Assembly: GCF_900102545.1 (NCBI RefSeq)
Contig: NZ_FNBN01000003.1
Location: 423,158 to 487,157, forward strand
Direction: 5' to 3'
Length of the DNA stretch: 64,000 bases
Source: Chitinophaga filiformis
GTDB taxonomy: Bacteria; Bacteroidota; Bacteroidia; Chitinophagales; Chitinophagaceae
A program made the position numbers and the translations under genes. Positions within the stretch are counted from its first letter, which is position 1. Each line of letters starts with the position of its first letter. The notes under the pieces were generated by a model, which was not told the DNA's origin, made no database searches, and saw only the letters and a list, made by a program, of their open reading frames with translations. Shown here one piece after another: positions 54,057 to 63,589 of the stretch.

Positions 54057-57000
54057 TTATCTGCATTTAATTCTTCTCTTGGATGCCTTAGCTCCGTGTT
54101 CCCTGATCAGCCTTTCAGCCTTCGGTTTCTTTTTAATTGCCTGGATACGTTTCTTGTTGTCGTTTAACATGGTAAAACCTCTATCCAGCTGCTTCTCATA
54201 CTCCTGCTGTTCGAAATACCGAAGCATATTGTTCCTGTCACTGGGATCTGTAGCGGTGCCAAGATCGACTTTCACATAATGGACAGTGGTGCCTGGTTTC
54301 TCGAGCAGCTTCTGCGCGTTGAGGTGATCCGTGTCTGAAACACGCTGACGCATACCCTGGTCGCCTATACCCGCACTACCTACATATGATTCGTTGCCAT
54401 TCGTGATGATATATATGCCGGGAATATCAGGCAAACTTTTCGGACCGGGTATTAGCCCGAATATGTCAACCCATGAATTGGGGTCCTTCACATAGCTGTA
54501 GAATCTGAGGCCTCCAAAAGGGGCTATCGGATCCTGGCTGATATAGATGCCTTCTTCAGGACTGTAGTATCTATGCCGGTTGTAAAACAAACCGGTTTCC
54601 TCATCTTCATACTGCCCCTGATACCTGAAGGGTATAAATGTTTTGTCTCCTGCTAACTTACGTACCTTTCCATAAATATCCAATTCGCAGGACCAGACCA
54701 TGTCTCCATCGTCGTCAAAAGCCTGGCAGGGAGTGCCAAGATGATCTGTAATAATCGAATAGCTTTTTCCGTCAACGATCTTAGCTGCCGGAACGGCGGA
54801 TTCAGCGTCGAATATCCATGTTGTCAAAGACGCTGCAGGAACTGGTTCAGGCTGGATGATCACATTGCCGGTGTCGTCTATCACAGTAACCGGCCTGCCG
54901 GCAACTGGATATGTCCATTCGTGCAATGGTGTATCTCCATGCCAGATCCAGCGGGTAATATCCTGCCGGAATATTTTGGCTATCCGTCGACCCAATGCAT
55001 CATATTCAAAGCTTACTTCCCGTTTGTCCGGACGTATCACTTTCTTAAGTGTGCCGTTGGCATACCATTCGTATTTCCATACTGAGAGGTCTTTGTGTAT
55101 CTTCTCAACCAGGTTGCCATCTTCATCATAATTGAATCTTGCCGTAGCTGTTTCCTTTAATTTTCCACCGGCATCGTATTTTCTATCATTCCGGTCGGCA
55201 GTACGGTACAGGTTCCCCGTTTTATCCGGCAGCCGATAATCAAACTGCCCGTTCTCATATTGCGCCCAGGCGAGGTTACCGAAATCGTCATGGCCATATC
55301 TGACCATAGCGCCATTCTCCAGCGAATTGACGATGTGGCGTAAGCGCTGATTTACATCCCAGCGGTAATGTCTGCTACGGGTGGTGCGCGCACCACTTGT
55401 CACAGTATGTGTTGACAGCAGCCCTGACTGGTCATAGGTGCGCCGACTTTTTATGCCGCCGGGCAAGGTCCTTTCTATTTCCAATCCAAGCAGGTTGCGT
55501 TCGATTTGAACCGACCAGGGATTGGCAATACCTTCTGCAAGGGTCTGCATACCAGTCATGAGGCCTATCTTGTTGCGTTGGATGTCAATATGCGCTCCAA
55601 GCGAGCTACTAATGCTTTTACGCCGGCCCTGTTTATCATACACACTGCTTACCAGGTAACCATTCTGCCACTCCTCCGTGACACGGCCAAGCGCATCGCG
55701 GACAAACCTGACAGTACCGTATTCATTCACTGCTTCAATCAGCTGACCATTACTGTCATAGTTATACAGTTCCCAACTGCCGTCACTATATTCCGTCCGG
55801 GTCAGTAAACCATTGGCATTATGTTCGAATTCGGCATACCGGCCTCCTGAACGGTGCACTCTGATCACTTTACCGGCAGCATCCCTGTCATAGCGCTTCA
55901 CAATGCCGTCAAACCCTGTTTCCTGTATAATATCACCACGCATATTGCGATGGATCCTGAATGTCTCTCCATGCTCATTTACCACAGCACTTAACTCTTC
56001 CTCCGTATTATAGAGGAAATGCACTTTGGCATTATTTTCTTCCCTTGTTTTCAGACTTCCAAGAGGAGTGTAAGTATATTTTACATCCTGTTGTTTGTCG
56101 GTAAGACGTACTACATCGTCATATGCGTCATATTGCAATTGCAGGCGATTCCCGTCCGGCATATTTATTTCAACTACCCTCCCCAGGATATCATACCGGA
56201 ACAGTTCTTCCTGGTTTAATGGGTTGATCGCACTCAGGCATTGTCCCCAGGCATCGAATTCCCAGGAAGCCTTTCCTCCGTCACCAAGTGTAAGAGAGAT
56301 GATATTGCAATCCTCATCATATTCCAGCAATGTAGTTCCCCCTTTATATCCATCGATCTTGCTTATCAGCAGCCGGTCGTTATATTCAAATAGCTGGAGT
56401 GACCCGTCTGCATCGGTCAGCGAGTGTAACAGGCCAGTGTCTTTATGGAACACGTAAGACCTGCTGTTGCCAAGTGCATCAGTAGCTACTACAAGATTGC
56501 CATCGTCATCATATACGTATACAGACTGACTGCCATCGGGGTTTACAACAGATGTACAGCGACCTGCATCATCATAAGTATAGCCGGTAACATTACCTTC
56601 CTCATCTATCTCCCTGTATATTTCAAACTCCGGTGTATATTCTGTGAACGTAGAATATCCCAGCGGATCCTTCTCCTGGTATACTACAAAATCAGGTGTA
56701 TAAAAGTAGGTAGTGGTTTGTTCCAGTGAATTGGTAACAAGATTGTATCCTTCTTTCGGATGATACTCGATGCGTCCTTCCAGTAATCCGCCATCACCCC
56801 ATGTATGCACGCAACGGCGCTGTTTATCATACTCCCAGTAAAAAGACTGCCCGTTCCGGTCTGTCTTTTTTGTCATCAGATGATCGCGGTAAGTGATGGC
56901 AGTAGTCTGTCCCAGCGGATCGATGATCTCAGTAAGATCGCCGGCTTCATTGTAGGCATAGCTGACGAGCGGCCTTTCCTGCCCACGGTGATGTGCAGTG

Positions 57001-58154
57001 ACACGGGTAATACGTCCTGCCGTATCACTGCTGATATGCAAATGCCTGCCTGCGCTGTCTATGATCCTTACAAGCGCTCCACGATGATTATAGTGGAAGC
57101 TGATCATGAACTGCGCTTTATTGTGAATAGTGGAAAGATGATACTGCGTGATATCTTTAGATGCTTTACGGAAGGTGTAATACAATCCTTCCTCATGATT
57201 ATACAGCTGATACTCGTCGATATCTGTGCGCTTCAGCGTCATCCTTTCGTGCCGGTTATAATCGCTGTCGCCACTGCCATATAATGCATCAAACACGGCA
57301 CTACGTCCATCTCCCAGTAATACTACCACAGCATCGTCATGCAGGAATTCCTCTATACGCATATCATAACAAAGGTGGGTGCCATGTCCCAATGCGCCGG
57401 TAAATGGGCTATCGCTATTCCATGATCTGTCCCATTTGATAGGGATAGGACCAGGTAATTCAAAATCAGTCCCGTCATAAATGACAATACCCTGTACGAG
57501 GTCAACCGGTTCAAACCCTTTTTTACATAATGCGTTGCTTAGTTTATTGCTGCCTATTTTCCCTTTCAGCGCGTGATTAAATTTGGTGATTCCTTTCCGG
57601 CCTATCTTACCCAATCCTTTCATCAACGCGCCAAATCCGAATGACATCACAAGGTTCATCAATACGCCTGCCCAGTCGGGCACATAAGGACCGCCCACCA
57701 TCACCGGTTTACCAAATGAAAGCGGAATAGTGAAGGAGGTAGGCAGGTACATGCTGGGGATAGGCTTGAACTTCTTACCCGGCTGCAGGGAGAGTGGAAT
57801 ACCAATATCGTTACAGGTCATCAGCATATGTCCTGTAGGACTGAGTAATCTACCCTCAGCTTTCACCTTCTTACTGCCGAAGAAGTTAACAGAATCATGG
57901 CCGATCATGGGGGCTAACAGCCAGGGTCCTCCCATCGGAAAATGGAAGAGGATGATGATGATACCACTTGTATCGCTCACGCCTCTGGGTACATGATTTA
58001 CTTTGGTACTGGCGCCCATAAATGGAATGTAATCCATCGGGTCAAGTACAAAACCAATGTAAGGATGGGGCAGGGGAATGGGAAACCCCAATAGGATAAC
58101 AATATGTATGTCGAGCCCTATAACGGGAATAAAGTGTTTATTGCTGACCAGCAT
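54057..58154 (-). CDS. Rhs polymorphic toxin with C-terminal GIY-YIG nuclease domain
   Basis: 1365 residues: hydrophobic head and PAAR-like region (about 1-165), DUF6531-like shell start (EPVDLVQGIVIYDG), more than twenty YDxxG repeats, and the Rhs core end (FRYQGQYEDEETGLFYNRHRYYSPEEGIYISQDP). The border motif is DPNSWVDIFGL. The last 131 residues are a different module: PGIYIITN and SYVGSAG are the GIY and YIG strands, followed by Arg (MRQRVSDTDH), Glu (RYFEQQEYEKQ) and Asn (FTMLNDN) in GIY-YIG order, with a basic tail. It should cut DNA in a recipient cell. Start ATG 58154 matches the left Rhs copy and lies 7 nt after the adaptor stop; the in-frame ATG at 58202 is inside the adaptor gene. 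Confidence 0.92.
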   Translation of the reverse strand: MLVSNKHFIPVIGLDIHIVILLGFPIPLPHPYIGFVLDPMDYIPFMGASTKVNHVPRGVSDTSGIIIILFHFPMGGPWLLAPMIGHDSVNFFGSKKVKAEGRLLSPTGHMLMTCNDIGIPLSLQPGKKFKPIPSMYLPTSFTIPLSFGKPVMVGGPYVPDWAGVLMNLVMSFGFGALMKGLGKIGRKGITKFNHALKGKIGSNKLSNALCKKGFEPVDLVQGIVIYDGTDFELPGPIPIKWDRSWNSDSPFTGALGHGTHLCYDMRIEEFLHDDAVVVLLGDGRSAVFDALYGSGDSDYNRHERMTLKRTDIDEYQLYNHEEGLYYTFRKASKDITQYHLSTIHNKAQFMISFHYNHRGALVRIIDSAGRHLHISSDTAGRITRVTAHHRGQERPLVSYAYNEAGDLTEIIDPLGQTTAITYRDHLMTKKTDRNGQSFYWEYDKQRRCVHTWGDGGLLEGRIEYHPKEGYNLVTNSLEQTTTYFYTPDFVVYQEKDPLGYSTFTEYTPEFEIYREIDEEGNVTGYTYDDAGRCTSVVNPDGSQSVYVYDDDGNLVVATDALGNSRSYVFHKDTGLLHSLTDADGSLQLFEYNDRLLISKIDGYKGGTTLLEYDEDCNIISLTLGDGGKASWEFDAWGQCLSAINPLNQEELFRYDILGRVVEINMPDGNRLQLQYDAYDDVVRLTDKQQDVKYTYTPLGSLKTREENNAKVHFLYNTEEELSAVVNEHGETFRIHRNMRGDIIQETGFDGIVKRYDRDAAGKVIRVHRSGGRYAEFEHNANGLLTRTEYSDGSWELYNYDSNGQLIEAVNEYGTVRFVRDALGRVTEEWQNGYLVSSVYDKQGRRKSISSSLGAHIDIQRNKIGLMTGMQTLAEGIANPWSVQIERNLLGLEIERTLPGGIKSRRTYDQSGLLSTHTVTSGARTTRSRHYRWDVNQRLRHIVNSLENGAMVRYGHDDFGNLAWAQYENGQFDYRLPDKTGNLYRTADRNDRKYDAGGKLKETATARFNYDEDGNLVEKIHKDLSVWKYEWYANGTLKKVIRPDKREVSFEYDALGRRIAKIFRQDITRWIWHGDTPLHEWTYPVAGRPVTVIDDTGNVIIQPEPVPAASLTTWIFDAESAVPAAKIVDGKSYSIITDHLGTPCQAFDDDGDMVWSCELDIYGKVRKLAGDKTFIPFRYQGQYEDEETGLFYNRHRYYSPEEGIYISQDPIAPFGGLRFYSYVKDPNSWVDIFGLIPGPKSLPDIPGIYIITNGNESYVGSAGIGDQGMRQRVSDTDHLNAQKLLEKPGTTVHYVKVDLGTATDPSDRNNMLRYFEQQEYEKQLDRGFTMLNDNKKRIQAIKKKPKAERLIREHGAKASKRRIKCR

Positions 58155-58161
58155 AAGCAAA

Positions 58162-59544
58162 TTATTTTTGAGGCTGAAGCGTCTCGGTTTGTTCCATTTC
58201 AAGTGGAAGGATCATCGGTTCGCGGTTTTTCCTGATATTGTCTACATCTGATTTCCAGTCATTGCCAAACACTCTGCCCATTTTTTCATCTATAGCCTGC
58301 ACCGTATCATGTTGGCGATGAGCATGTGCATAGTCATAGTAATCACGTAGCAGGTATATATAGATAGAGGCGCTGATCTCTTCGTCAGTTAAATGCAGAC
58401 CCGCTTTGTAGCCTTTTTCAAGTACATCATAGTATCTGCTGCTGTCCTTTCTTCTGCATAGTTCTGCTGCCTGGTACCAGGCATTCAGCGACTGTTGTGA
58501 GAATTTATGTTGTTCGGCCAGTTCTGCCTGTTGAATGAACCAGTTGATAGCTTCTGTAAAGCGGCGGCGTATCTGTGCATAGGCGCCATGATAGCCGTAG
58601 AACTGCACCATGAGTGGTAAACAGGCGCCGTCGTTCATCTGCACACCCTGTTTGGCAATGCGTTGGCCGCGTTCCAGCAGTTCAGGTATTTTCGGGTCTT
58701 TCTTAAAATGAAATAACATGCCTGCATACATGATGTGGGCCGTAGCAAACAAGCCCTTGTTGCCGCTCCGTTGTGTGGCGTCCAGTGCCTGTTGCCCCCA
58801 GCGGTGGAGGCGTTTTACGTCCTTATCCTTGAGGGCTGCGCCCATTTCAAATACGCACTTGCGCAGCATGATCTCCGGGTCATTCGGACTGCCGGTGGTA
58901 GCCAGTTTCTGTATAGCGCCGGGCAGGTCCATCGGAACATGGATACTGCAGATCATATCGGGGAACTGACGCTCATGAAAAGCAAAGTGATCCACATTCA
59001 CATGATCGATCACCAACAGTTTCACACCGGCAGGAATGCCTTTCTTCAGCAGGGTAGCGATCCAGTTCTTCATGGCCTTTGTACTGCTGACCTGCCGGGG
59101 GATCAGTGCAAGGACGAGTTGTTTATGCTGCTGTGGTAAGGACTGCCGGAAACTACCTAATAAGGATAACAGTACATCGTCCATAGGGGCACCGTTATGA
59201 CGTTCCAGCAGCTGCTTAAAAGGACGGGGATCCCAGGTAAAGAGCGCCCGTTCATTCACCCGTTCCACCAGTGCCATACTTTTTTCGTAGGTGTCCAGCC
59301 AGTCTTTGATTAAGGCTGCGCTGAAAGTATCTTCATCTTCAAAGGAGGTGAGCTGGGTAACAAATACTTCCGGCAGGCTCCCGTGTTCTGAAGATTCCAG
59401 TTTACAGAATCCTTCATATACACGCGCTTCTTCAGGTTTGATGATAAAACGTACAAACCGGAGTGCTGGTTTCTTGGCAGTTTTCTCCATCCACTGCCGC
59501 TGGATCTGATTGACTAATTGCGCTATAGGATTGTGCTCGTTCAT
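58162..59544 (-). CDS. Helical-repeat protein, probable adaptor between VgrG and Rhs
   Basis: 460 residues, cytosolic. The first half has alternating strands and helices (PALRFVRFIIKPEEARVYEGF, LVLALIPRQVSSTKAMKNWIATLL, GVKLLVIDHVNVDHF). The second half is a TPR-like array of helical hairpins (KGLFATAHIMYAGMLFHF, ACLPLMVQFYGYHGAYAQIRRRFTEAINWFIQQAELAEQH, SLNAWYQAAELCRRK). It sits between vgrG (9 nt) and rhs (7 nt), where other type VI systems encode loading chaperones or adaptors (DUF4123, DUF2169, DUF1795), but it shows no obvious likeness to these. A loading role is inferred from the position only. Confidence 0.7.
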   Translation of the reverse strand: MNEHNPIAQLVNQIQRQWMEKTAKKPALRFVRFIIKPEEARVYEGFCKLESSEHGSLPEVFVTQLTSFEDEDTFSAALIKDWLDTYEKSMALVERVNERALFTWDPRPFKQLLERHNGAPMDDVLLSLLGSFRQSLPQQHKQLVLALIPRQVSSTKAMKNWIATLLKKGIPAGVKLLVIDHVNVDHFAFHERQFPDMICSIHVPMDLPGAIQKLATTGSPNDPEIMLRKCVFEMGAALKDKDVKRLHRWGQQALDATQRSGNKGLFATAHIMYAGMLFHFKKDPKIPELLERGQRIAKQGVQMNDGACLPLMVQFYGYHGAYAQIRRRFTEAINWFIQQAELAEQHKFSQQSLNAWYQAAELCRRKDSSRYYDVLEKGYKAGLHLTDEEISASIYIYLLRDYYDYAHAHRQHDTVQAIDEKMGRVFGNDWKSDVDNIRKNREPMILPLEMEQTETLQPQK

Positions 59545-59553
59545 AGGATGTGT

Positions 59554-61407
59554 TTAACAATTCAGATTGAGCATGCCACCTACTATGTCAGTAGTTGTAT
59601 TTCCATCTATTTTAACATTCCCCTTAGTACTGTCGATCTTCACTACCTGCTCACCGGTAGCATAAAAGTTCTTCGAATCAATGTACAGGTTGGATTGGCT
59701 GGAAACCGTATTGGCATCTTCTGCCGCAGACGTAATGGTCTTGGCACCGCTTTCAATATTGTTGGCAGCATTGTCCACAAGTATGCTGGCGTTCTGTTCA
59801 CCTATGAATACTTTCTCTGACCCTATCAGGTGGATCTCTTTGGATTTCAGCTCAATCTTATTAGGTGCTTCTACCACAATATGATCTTCTGTCTTCACAG
59901 TGATTAATGTCTGAGAGCTGACGGTGATATTACCTGCTCCATCCATCGCCATACTGCTGCCGTTTTTGTCGGTTACAGTAATACTACCGGTGGCATCATT
60001 CAAGAGGATGGTATTACCACTTCTTGTCTTCAAAGCCTTCATATCATTACCAGCGTTGCCATAACTGCTTTTCGCACCACCATTGTAGGTAGCACCTATT
60101 ATGAAAGGTTGTTCCGGGTTACCGCCTTCAAATTCTGTAATCACCTCTTCACCGACTTCCGGCATGATGAACATACCTTTATCGCCGCCACCTGAAGCAG
60201 ATACAACACGTACCCACGGTGTCTGGCCCTGTTGCATCCAGCGGAAGCGTACACGGATACGGCCCAGTCCTTTAGGGTCATTGTTGTCTGTCACAACTGC
60301 GGATTGTGGCTCTGTATAAGGGATGTTACTCAGGTTCACCTGAGGGGCTGCCGCATCAGCAGGAATACCTTCAAACATATTGTGATAGCTGCCATTGGCC
60401 CCGCAATAATGGCGAATACTGGTGATCATAAACTCTCCGTGATGCTGTTCCTGCCCGAGAGCAGATTCTTTAATGCTCACTGTATCGCCAATACGGAAAG
60501 ACGGATTGGTGCTGCTGCCTTTGAGGCTTACCATTTTCGCTACCTTACCTTTTTTCTGAAGGGTGGCCAGCTTATCCATCTGCGATTTGGCGCTGCTGTT
60601 AAACGCATAGTTCATTTTATACAACCCCTCGCGGCTGTACAGCTTACTACTGATATCACTGGCATGTTGTGAATAGGCGTTGAGCTTACCTGTTTCCTTG
60701 GATTGCGTGGTATCTTCCACTACTTTATCCTGGCGGTAATCATAGCCATTCAGCTTTGCATTGTTCGGCAGTACAGACAATGCGATGTTGAAATCCAGCA
60801 GGTCTATCTGATGTGTCAGTGTCACCTTTTGTGGAGAGAACTTGCCAAATATCTGTTGTTGTCCGTCATAGAAGAACCATTCTCCATGGCGTTCAGCCAG
60901 GCGGGTAATAAAAGTCTGTGAGCTTTCCTTATACTGCACCACATACTTCTGGGTCTCTTTAGTCTCCGGGTTGATGGATGTTTTCAGCACATTGGGTGGA
61001 TAACTCTTGACGGTAGCGGAGATAATATCCGACAGCGACTTATTCTCATAAGCTGCAATATGCGGATCATCATCCAGCAGGATGCTGGGGCTGTGCCCGC
61101 GGATGATACAGTGTCCGTGTGTGCCATCACCGACCTTACCAGTTGTGATATTGGTCACGAGTCCTTTAAAGATGAGATCTTTTACGCCTGGCAATTGTTC
61201 TGCCGGTGCAACTGTGATTTCTACTTCTTCACCCAGGAATTTATTGGCAGCGCCAGACATGCCGCCTCCCAGTTTTTCAAACCAGTCATAGCTCACATAT
61301 ATTTCAAACTCGTGATGGTCATTAATGTATTGTCTCAATTCGATTGTGTTGAACGTTTCGAATTGTTGTCCGGCTATGGAAAATGAGGTCTTTGTATTCA
61401 GTGCCAT
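59554..61407 (-). CDS. vgrG: VgrG, type VI secretion spike protein
   Basis: 617 residues. The N-terminal part resembles the phage gp27-like hub (FNTIELRQYINDHHEFEIYVSYDWFE, VVQYKESSQTFITRLAERHGEWFFYDG). The middle has the gp5 OB-fold (VVTDNNDPKGLGRIRVRFRW, WVRVVSASGGGDKGMFIMPEVGEEVITEFEGGNPEQPFIIGATYNGG). The C-terminal half is the repetitive beta-prism spike ending in KGNVKIDGNTTTDIVGGMLNLNC. This is the Bacteroidota VgrG type. It carries no extra effector domain, so effectors are probably attached via the adaptor and the PAAR-like Rhs. Confidence 0.95.
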   Translation of the reverse strand: MALNTKTSFSIAGQQFETFNTIELRQYINDHHEFEIYVSYDWFEKLGGGMSGAANKFLGEEVEITVAPAEQLPGVKDLIFKGLVTNITTGKVGDGTHGHCIIRGHSPSILLDDDPHIAAYENKSLSDIISATVKSYPPNVLKTSINPETKETQKYVVQYKESSQTFITRLAERHGEWFFYDGQQQIFGKFSPQKVTLTHQIDLLDFNIALSVLPNNAKLNGYDYRQDKVVEDTTQSKETGKLNAYSQHASDISSKLYSREGLYKMNYAFNSSAKSQMDKLATLQKKGKVAKMVSLKGSSTNPSFRIGDTVSIKESALGQEQHHGEFMITSIRHYCGANGSYHNMFEGIPADAAAPQVNLSNIPYTEPQSAVVTDNNDPKGLGRIRVRFRWMQQGQTPWVRVVSASGGGDKGMFIMPEVGEEVITEFEGGNPEQPFIIGATYNGGAKSSYGNAGNDMKALKTRSGNTILLNDATGSITVTDKNGSSMAMDGAGNITVSSQTLITVKTEDHIVVEAPNKIELKSKEIHLIGSEKVFIGEQNASILVDNAANNIESGAKTITSAAEDANTVSSQSNLYIDSKNFYATGEQVVKIDSTKGNVKIDGNTTTDIVGGMLNLNC

Positions 61408-61486
61408 TGGAAAAATGTTAGGAATTACTAATGGGGTATGCGTACCCTGCTATGTTAAAAAGTTCCTGATTCCTGCTACTTAATTT

Positions 61487-62290
61487 TTATTTGTTTTTCT
61501 CTTTTAATACAAGTGCTTTGTTCAACGTTCCAGCTACCTGTTCGGGTTGCAGGGAGATATCCTCTCCCTTGAAGGCAACATTGAAACTGGAGATACTGGC
61601 ATCTCCCTGGCTATCGGATATGATCTGGAAGATATTGTTTGACGTAATACTCCATGATTTATACCCGGGCAATCCTTCGATCGCGCCATTGGAATCTGTC
61701 TTTACATTGTCGTATAACAGCGCGCCTTTATCATCATAGATCTCAAACTGTTTTCCCTTAAAGTAGTAAGCGAGGTAATTATTGGTATGCATCCATAAGG
61801 GCGCATTCCCATCTTGTTTGGGGACGGGCGCCAGTTGTATGGAATCCTTTTTACCATCTTCATATACCAGTCCTACCCAGAGGTCAGTCCGGTCGTTGTT
61901 GTGACTGATCAGGCTGAAGTGTACACTGTCATATACGGCAGATTGTCCACCGGTGAAAATCGGTTTATCCAGCAGCCATTCTTTGCGGGTGCCGGTGTGG
62001 TTGGTTCCTGTTACAGCGATCGGGAAATTTTCTGCACCATAAGTATACACACTGACCTGTTGTTGTTTGCTGGAATTGGCAATACGTAGTGCGCTTACAG
62101 GACTGAGGTATTTTGCAAAGTCGACCGTCTTCCAGAACGTATCCTGCGGAGGGTGTACTTTTCTGGCATCCAGGTAGGCTTTGGGCATCCACACAGCATC
62201 CTGCACAGCTATTTTACCGGCCTGCGTCTGAGCGCAGGCAGTAGTGGCAGCGCATAACAGTGAGATACAAACGATGTGTAATGTCTTCAT
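61487..62290 (-). CDS. Exported protein, probable immunity protein of the Tae4-like amidase
   Basis: 267 residues with a signal peptide (TLHIVCISLLCAATTACA, cleavage after ACA or lipidation at the Cys). The rest is beta-rich (ALRIANSSKQQQVSVYTYG, YDSVHFSLISHNNDRTDLWVGLVYEDGKKDSI, AYYFKGKQFEIYDDKGALLYDN, FNVAFKGEDISL). No family was recognised, and it is much longer than known Tai4 proteins (roughly 120 residues). It starts 7 nt after the stop of the amidase gene and is exported to the compartment where an amidase would attack peptidoglycan, the expected arrangement for a cognate immunity factor. A second effector-related role is possible. Confidence 0.65.
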   Translation of the reverse strand: MKTLHIVCISLLCAATTACAQTQAGKIAVQDAVWMPKAYLDARKVHPPQDTFWKTVDFAKYLSPVSALRIANSSKQQQVSVYTYGAENFPIAVTGTNHTGTRKEWLLDKPIFTGGQSAVYDSVHFSLISHNNDRTDLWVGLVYEDGKKDSIQLAPVPKQDGNAPLWMHTNNYLAYYFKGKQFEIYDDKGALLYDNVKTDSNGAIEGLPGYKSWSITSNNIFQIISDSQGDASISSFNVAFKGEDISLQPEQVAGTLNKALVLKEKNK

Positions 62291-62297
62291 ACAGTTT

Positions 62298-62795
62298 TTA
62301 GTTTACTTCCCAGAACCAGATCTTTTTTACGCGGCTGTCGTTGGTATAATCACCTGTAGCCGTTCGGATCTGTTTATTGACATGGTACAGGAGATCTATA
62401 TGATCGCCTGTGTTGTTGGTGCCATAAAAATCTTTAAAGAAAATAATGCCATTCTTTGACCAGTATTGATTATTGATGAAATCTTTCTTTTGTGCAGCGT
62501 TGGCGCAATCTACCTGGAGGGGAGCGCCAAAATTGCGCCAGATCCATGTAGCCAGGCTTTCTGCACCACGTGCATAACCATGTTTACATTTCGGATCAGT
62601 ATAATTAGCCAATGAAATGCCCGCTTTGATGAGGCAGTGCGACATACGGATGGCGCACTGATTTTCGTAACTATAATAACCGTTCCTATCCTTTTCATCA
62701 CAGGGCATAGCATGTGCACTACCGGGAGGCGCCTCGGAATCGTGTGGATAACTGGACCACAATGTGCTGAAAGCAGGGAATTTTTTCAGGGCCAT
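62298..62795 (-). CDS. tae4: Tae4-like type VI secretion peptidoglycan amidase effector
   Basis: 165 residues without a signal peptide. The Tae4 signatures are NQCAIRMSHCLIKAGI (catalytic Cys47) and GIIFFKDF followed by GDHIDLL (His132, Asp134), which together form an NlpC/P60-like cysteine peptidase. Tae4 enzymes cut the peptide stem or cross-link of Gram-negative peptidoglycan after delivery into the periplasm. The length fits the family. The gene lies 82 nt downstream of the tube-protein gene and 7 nt before its probable immunity gene. Extra cysteines (C32, C54, C70, C97) might form disulfides in the target periplasm. Confidence 0.9.
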   Translation of the reverse strand: MALKKFPAFSTLWSSYPHDSEAPPGSAHAMPCDEKDRNGYYSYENQCAIRMSHCLIKAGISLANYTDPKCKHGYARGAESLATWIWRNFGAPLQVDCANAAQKKDFINNQYWSKNGIIFFKDFYGTNNTGDHIDLLYHVNKQIRTATGDYTNDSRVKKIWFWEVN

Positions 62796-62877
62796 GAATA
62801 CATGTTTTTAAAGAATTACATGTTTACATTGATGCGTTATCGCAGGGAAAACAATGCAATGGAACGTGATGAATGTA

Positions 62878-63270
62878 TCAGGACTGTGGCCAGGGGTTCT
62901 GGTAGGTGGAGCTTCCCAGCTGCACTTCCCGGGCGGATAACACAAGTCTTATCTGCATGGGAATATCGCCGGCTGCTCTGAAATGTTCAGCATACTCTAC
63001 ACAGTAGGCATCTGTAAATTTCAGTTCTTTCATTTTCGACATCGCGTCGCGACGATAAAAGATGATACTACCGCTTTTAGTCTGTGTGTTGGAGATCATC
63101 CAATCAAAGAGGTTTGTATTTCCATCTGATTCCAGTAGCACGGTCAGTGCTCCTCCCGTAGGACGGGCGGCTGGTTTTCCATTGTGGTCTGTATGCTGAG
63201 CGAAAGAAAACTGGCAATCCAGTACATTGATTTCTTCACCATCTAAACGCAATACTGCTTTGAATGACAT
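62878..63270 (-). CDS. tssD: TssD (Hcp), type VI secretion tube protein
   Basis: 130 residues, the usual length of Bacteroidota TssD: MSFKAVLRLDGEEINVLDCQFSFAQ at the start, PARPTGGALTVLLES, WMISNTQTKSGSIIFYRRDAMSKMKELKFTDAYCVEYAEHF, and the C-terminal MQIRLVLSAREVQLG. It forms the hexameric inner tube and can carry effectors in its lumen. ATG 63270 is chosen because AAGGAT lies just upstream and because the family starts there; the frame is open to 63357. As first gene of the payload operon it is probably transcribed from the repeat-rich region upstream. Confidence 0.94.
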   Translation of the reverse strand: MSFKAVLRLDGEEINVLDCQFSFAQHTDHNGKPAARPTGGALTVLLESDGNTNLFDWMISNTQTKSGSIIFYRRDAMSKMKELKFTDAYCVEYAEHFRAAGDIPMQIRLVLSAREVQLGSSTYQNPWPQS

Positions 63271-63589
63271 ATCCTTGAGGTTTAGCTTGATAAATATGGT
63301 ATTGTTAACAAATTTATTTACGACAGCAAATGAAGGTGTATATGGAAACTGGGACAACGTGTATTTATCTTCAGTAGGTCCCGCTTGGATTAACTGCTTT
63401 TGTCAGCGGCAGGTTTTTCCATAGTTACTAAATTCAGATGCCGGATTAACTAATAATATAACTACTCAATTAAAGATACATGGTCAGCACGAAAATAATT
63501 ATTCTGAGACATATTGTAAATTATTTTATCAAAAATCAAAGATTAAAAATAAAGTTATTGTACTGTTCGCTGATACTGCTTCAACTCCA
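63271..63589. other. Region upstream of tssD
   Basis: 319 bp of A/T-rich sequence without a supported gene. On the minus strand it has a TATCTTTA about 205 nt upstream of tssD (one mismatch to the -7 consensus) and an 11-codon ORF (MEKPAADKSS, from 63422) of doubtful meaning. It should contain the promoter of the payload operon. Confidence 0.45.

Noticed and set aside
58155..58202. Earlier ATG of the right Rhs gene
   Set aside because: It lies within the adaptor gene, and the left Rhs copy starts at the equivalent of 58154.
63271..63357. N-terminal extension of TssD
   Set aside because: TssD proteins start at MSFKAV, and a ribosome-binding site precedes ATG 63270.
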